Below, piece after piece: positions 61,846 through 64,000 of a stretch of DNA of 64,000 bases (position 1 is its first letter; every line of letters begins with the position of its first letter). The DNA comes from Variovorax sp037204085 (lineage in GTDB: Bacteria > Pseudomonadota > Gammaproteobacteria > Burkholderiales > Burkholderiaceae_C): positions 186,001 through 250,000 of the forward strand of contig NZ_JBBCBW010000002.1 in assembly GCF_037204085.1 (NCBI RefSeq), in the 5' to 3' direction. Position numbers and translations under genes: made by a program. The notes below the pieces were generated by a model. That model was not told where the DNA came from, made no database searches, and saw nothing but the letters and a program-made list of their open reading frames with translations.

Positions 61846-62487
61846 ATGCCTATGAATGCATACCTTCGAGCAATAACCCTATGGCTTGCCCTGCTAGCCG
61901 CTAGCGCCATCGGCCATGCAGCCTCGCCATCAAAAGATACCGCCCCACGACAGAGCAGCGCAGCAAGGTCGCTTTCCGTCGACTCCACCAGCACGCTGCC
62001 TCCCATGGTCGCCAACCTGCCCAACGCGTCCTGTAAGCAGTCGAAAAGAGGCTGGAATCAGGAATGCACGTTCAACGATTGGCGCATCGACATTGATGCC
62101 GGCGGATGCAGTGCGAAGAAGGGCTCCTATGGCAAGGTCTACATTGACGACGAGGCCGCCGTCATGCTCCGGCGCTCGCTGCCTCCGTCCCAGCCCGATG
62201 TTGAAGCAAAGCTCAAGGACGGACAGTTCGTTTGCGTCACGGCCAGCGCGCGTGGGTCCACCGGTAGTGAGCCCGAGTGGTACTACGTAATGGCCATCCC
62301 GGTTCGGTCGGTCAAAGCTTGTGCCGCCAAGTCGTTTTGTGCCAAACCCGGCGACCTTCCTATCGAGTGGATGCGGTCCACATCCGGCCAACGCTGCCGC
62401 GTGAATGCTCGCGGCCGGTATGCGGGCGACTGTGCTGCCGGGTGGGTCAAGGCCAAGGAATTCGGCGAATTTTCGATGGGTCTTTGA
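61846..62487 (+). CDS. secreted protein, candidate immunity factor for the downstream effector
   Basis: A 213-residue protein with signal peptide (LWLALLAASAIGHA). The mature part has eight or more Cys (SCKQSKRGWNQECTF; GGCSAKKG; KACAAKSFCAKPG) and no family I recognise. It is periplasmic by prediction and ends 27 bases before the NlpC/P60 effector gene. A periplasmic protein upstream of a peptidoglycan-targeting effector fits the immunity pattern of X-T4SS pairs. Start at ATG 61846; ATG 61852 is an alternative. Confidence 0.65.
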   Translation: MPMNAYLRAITLWLALLAASAIGHAASPSKDTAPRQSSAARSLSVDSTSTLPPMVANLPNASCKQSKRGWNQECTFNDWRIDIDAGGCSAKKGSYGKVYIDDEAAVMLRRSLPPSQPDVEAKLKDGQFVCVTASARGSTGSEPEWYYVMAIPVRSVKACAAKSFCAKPGDLPIEWMRSTSGQRCRVNARGRYAGDCAAGWVKAKEFGEFSMGL

Positions 62488-62514
62488 CGCCTCATTTTTT
62501 TTAAGGAGCATTGC

Positions 62515-63015
62515 ATGAGCCAAGACATCTTCAACGAAGCAAATCTGCACTTCATGGAAGAAGGGCGGCGCTATGAATATGGCCGCGGTGACAAGGACTT
62601 GAGAAACCACTCGCCCAACGGTCGCTCCGATTCGAGCCGTACCGAGCAGGATCTCGATGGCGATGGCTTGCGCGGCGTGGATTGCTCGTCACTCGTGTGG
62701 CGAGGGCTCAAGAACGCTGGCTATGACGTGGGAGACGCACCCTTCGCTACCAGCAAATTGTTCAACGGCAGCCAAGTCAGCGATTACTCAAGGCAGCAGT
62801 TCGACGTGGTCGACGCCAAGAGGGCCAGTCAACCTAACGGCGAATTGCAGCGTGGCGACGTTCTGATGTTCAAGAGCGGGCACGGTCAGCACGTAGGCAT
62901 TTTCAAGGGCTACGACAAGCACGGGAACATCGAGTTCTTGGGCTCGCAGGTCAGTACCGGCCCTGCTGTGGTGTCCAAAGGCACGCAGAAAGACGGGTAT
63001 TGGAACGGGGGGTGA
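62515..63015 (+). CDS. NlpC/P60-type peptidoglycan hydrolase domain of a T4SS effector (frame ends at a G6 tract)
   Basis: A 166-residue reading frame with AAGGAG before ATG 62515 and no signal peptide. The NlpC/P60 (amidase/endopeptidase) core is clear: catalytic Cys57 in RGVDCSSLVWRGLKNAGY, the GDVLMFKSG turn, and catalytic His126 in HGQHVGIFKGY. It stops in the run GGGGGG TGA (63007-63015). Removing one G would let it read on through the XVIP-like domain to 63544. Absence of a signal peptide plus a secretion domain fits a cargo of the T4SS acting on competitors' cell walls. Confidence 0.8.
   Translation: MSQDIFNEANLHFMEEGRRYEYGRGDKDLRNHSPNGRSDSSRTEQDLDGDGLRGVDCSSLVWRGLKNAGYDVGDAPFATSKLFNGSQVSDYSRQQFDVVDAKRASQPNGELQRGDVLMFKSGHGQHVGIFKGYDKHGNIEFLGSQVSTGPAVVSKGTQKDGYWNGG
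63007..63012 (+). other. G6 tract at the effector frameshift
   Basis: Six consecutive G residues follow AAC. With six, the NlpC/P60 frame meets TGA immediately; with five (or eight) the two halves fuse into one ~343-residue effector (WNGGDFEIVGALR at the junction). This could be a sequencing slip, a recent mutation, phase variation by slippage, or programmed frameshifting. Confidence 0.8.
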
Positions 63016-63544
63016 TTTTGAGATCGTCGGCGCCCTGCGGGCCAAGCCAGAGTTCAGGACCCAGCCTCCACTGCATGGCAGCGCCGCAAGCTCCACGCCA
63101 CCATCTTCTGCGCATGAGCAAGTCCATGCGCAGGCATCGCGCAGAGGAGATCTACTCACCGACCCCATCCACCCTCGCAATGCCTTGTTCAAGCAGGCCC
63201 AAGCCGGCATGCAGGCGATCGATGTCAAGTACGGCCGCACCTCGGATCACCAGACCGACAACGCCGCAGGCCACGTGGCGCTGAAGGCGCAATGTGCCGG
63301 TATGCAGTGCATCGACCATTTGGTGTTGGGCGGCACCAGCGGCGACAGGATCATTGCCGTACAGGGCAAGCTCGGAAGCGGGCTGTCGAAGGTGGTTTCT
63401 GTGGACACAGTGGAGGCCCTGAACACGCCGTTGACGCAGAGTTCGCAGGCCTCGGCCGAGGTGCATGCCCAGCAGCAGGGCCAGCAAGCGCAGCAGGAGG
63501 TTCTGCCTGTCCGGGCGCAAGAGGCTCCGGCCATGTCACGCTGA
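63011..63544 (+). pseudogene. XVIP-like C-terminal secretion domain of the effector, out of frame
   Basis: Reading in the +1 frame from 63011 gives DFEIVGALRAKPEF, a linker, LLTDPIHPRNALFKQAQAGM, GRTSDHQTDNAAGHVALKA, GMQCIDHLVLGGTSGDRII and AVQGKLG, then a Gln-rich tail ending at 63544. These are the motifs of the XVIPCD, the VirD4-binding signal of X-T4SS effectors (DPxHP, GLxxIDHVV, AVQG, Gln-rich end). There is no start codon with a ribosome binding site before DPIHP, so the domain belongs to the upstream gene. Confidence 0.8.
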
Positions 63545-63580
63545 ATCCCGAGCTCACAAGACAAATCACCGGAGCGGCCC

Positions 63581-64000
63581 ATGTGCAGTGCGACACCAGA
63601 TAGCAATTTGATTGCGACCTATACGTTCGACAGAAGGATGGCACAGCCTTGGACGCTCGTCCCGACCAAGGGCTTTCGCATCCTCACCGGCCAGTCACGC
63701 GAGCCGATGATTGCCCTGGTGGCCAGCATGAGCCGCAACGCCTTGATCGTGATCGCCGCAAGCACCATGGCCCTCGGGGGCCCGAACCTGCATTCGATCT
63801 TCACGGACGGCCTGCTCAAGGAGGTCAACTACATGGTCACCGGCGAGAAGGAATCGCCGGTCTCGGCCATCGACAGGAATCTGGTGCTCACCCAGGTGGT
63901 CATGTCGGCCATCGACAACGCGCAGGGCCTGAACGTGAGCACCAGCGGCTCCAACGTCACCAGCGTGGGCATGTCCTCGCTCGTCGGGGCGCTGGGCGTG
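63581..64000 (+). pseudogene. second virB6-like copy, apparently 5'-truncated and cut by window edge
   Basis: From about 63670 the frame reads GFRILTGQSREPMIALVASM, ASTMALGGPNLHSIFTDG and VMSAIDNAQGLNVSTS, roughly half identical to VirB6 upstream (aligned by eye). The frame is open from ATG 63581, but the first ~25 residues lack the N-terminal membrane helix of VirB6 (about 50 residues). It could be a remnant, or a gene with a changed start. Its end is outside the window. Confidence 0.6.

Noticed and set aside
63185..63544. Separate gene for the XVIP-like domain starting at TTG 63185
   Set aside because: No ribosome binding site, and conserved motif DPIHP lies just upstream of this codon in the same frame; the domain belongs to the upstream effector.
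1..64000. tRNA genes, rRNA genes, insertion sequences and CRISPR arrays
   Set aside because: I looked for cloverleaf-like segments, transposase motifs, terminal repeats and regularly spaced repeats and saw none; a dedicated search could still find a missed tRNA.

Overview
This is GC-rich chromosomal DNA from a betaproteobacterium of the order Burkholderiales. The housekeeping gene orders (rpsP-rimM-trmD-rplS, folK-pcnB-hda beside purM, argD-argF, kynB-kynU-kynA) and the aromatic catabolism genes suggest Comamonadaceae. Variovorax is my best guess from gene content; I could not run a search.

Region 1 (1-11440) is a catabolic locus around a MarR-type regulator (7087-7563). To its left, on the minus strand, lies an operon encoding a two-subunit indolepyruvate:ferredoxin-oxidoreductase-type enzyme, a flavin/2Fe-2S reductase, Rieske dioxygenase alpha and beta subunits and an acyl-CoA ligase cut by the window edge. 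To its right, a second minus-strand operon encodes a NOD-family dehydrogenase, a 3-hydroxyacyl-CoA dehydrogenase, an alpha/beta-hydrolase-fold protein lacking the usual triad, and an MDR oxidoreductase. The combination resembles the indole-3-acetate (iac/iad) degradation loci of plant-associated Burkholderiales. The two operon promoters share the element TTGACAnATGAAnnnAT, a candidate operator.

Region 2 (11440-41700) is mostly core genome: a DEAD-box helicase, orn, an M48 peptidase, a pterin dehydratase, rsgA, hisC, the rpsP-rplS operon, a DUF47-pit phosphate uptake operon with a Pho-box-like array, folK-pcnB-hda, purM, murJ, rpsT and argDF. Accessory modules include a cysteine hydrolase/PfpI/GlxA-regulator trio with overlapping reading frames and an ECF42-type sigma factor with two DGPF (YciI-like) proteins. 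A fragment of a TRIC/UPF0126 gene lies beside folK.

Region 3 (41700-50175) holds the kynurenine operon (tryptophan to anthranilate) with an extra secreted protein and a palindromic operator, a SUKH-plus-ankyrin protein, an FAD monooxygenase, and a feoA-feoB-DUF6587 iron uptake operon behind a Fur box.

Region 4 (50176-64000) is a type IV secretion system in the order virB7-8-9-10-11-1-2-3-4-(small Cys-rich protein)-5-6. VirB7 is a lipoprotein with an N0-like domain, as in the bacteria-killing X-T4SS of Xanthomonadales. Downstream are two secreted proteins (one DUF4189, one a candidate immunity protein) and an effector gene. The effector has an N-terminal NlpC/P60-type peptidoglycan hydrolase domain and a C-terminal XVIP-like secretion domain, split by one extra base in a G6 tract at 63007-63012. 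A second virB6 copy, apparently truncated at its 5' end, runs off the window. VirD4 is not in the window.
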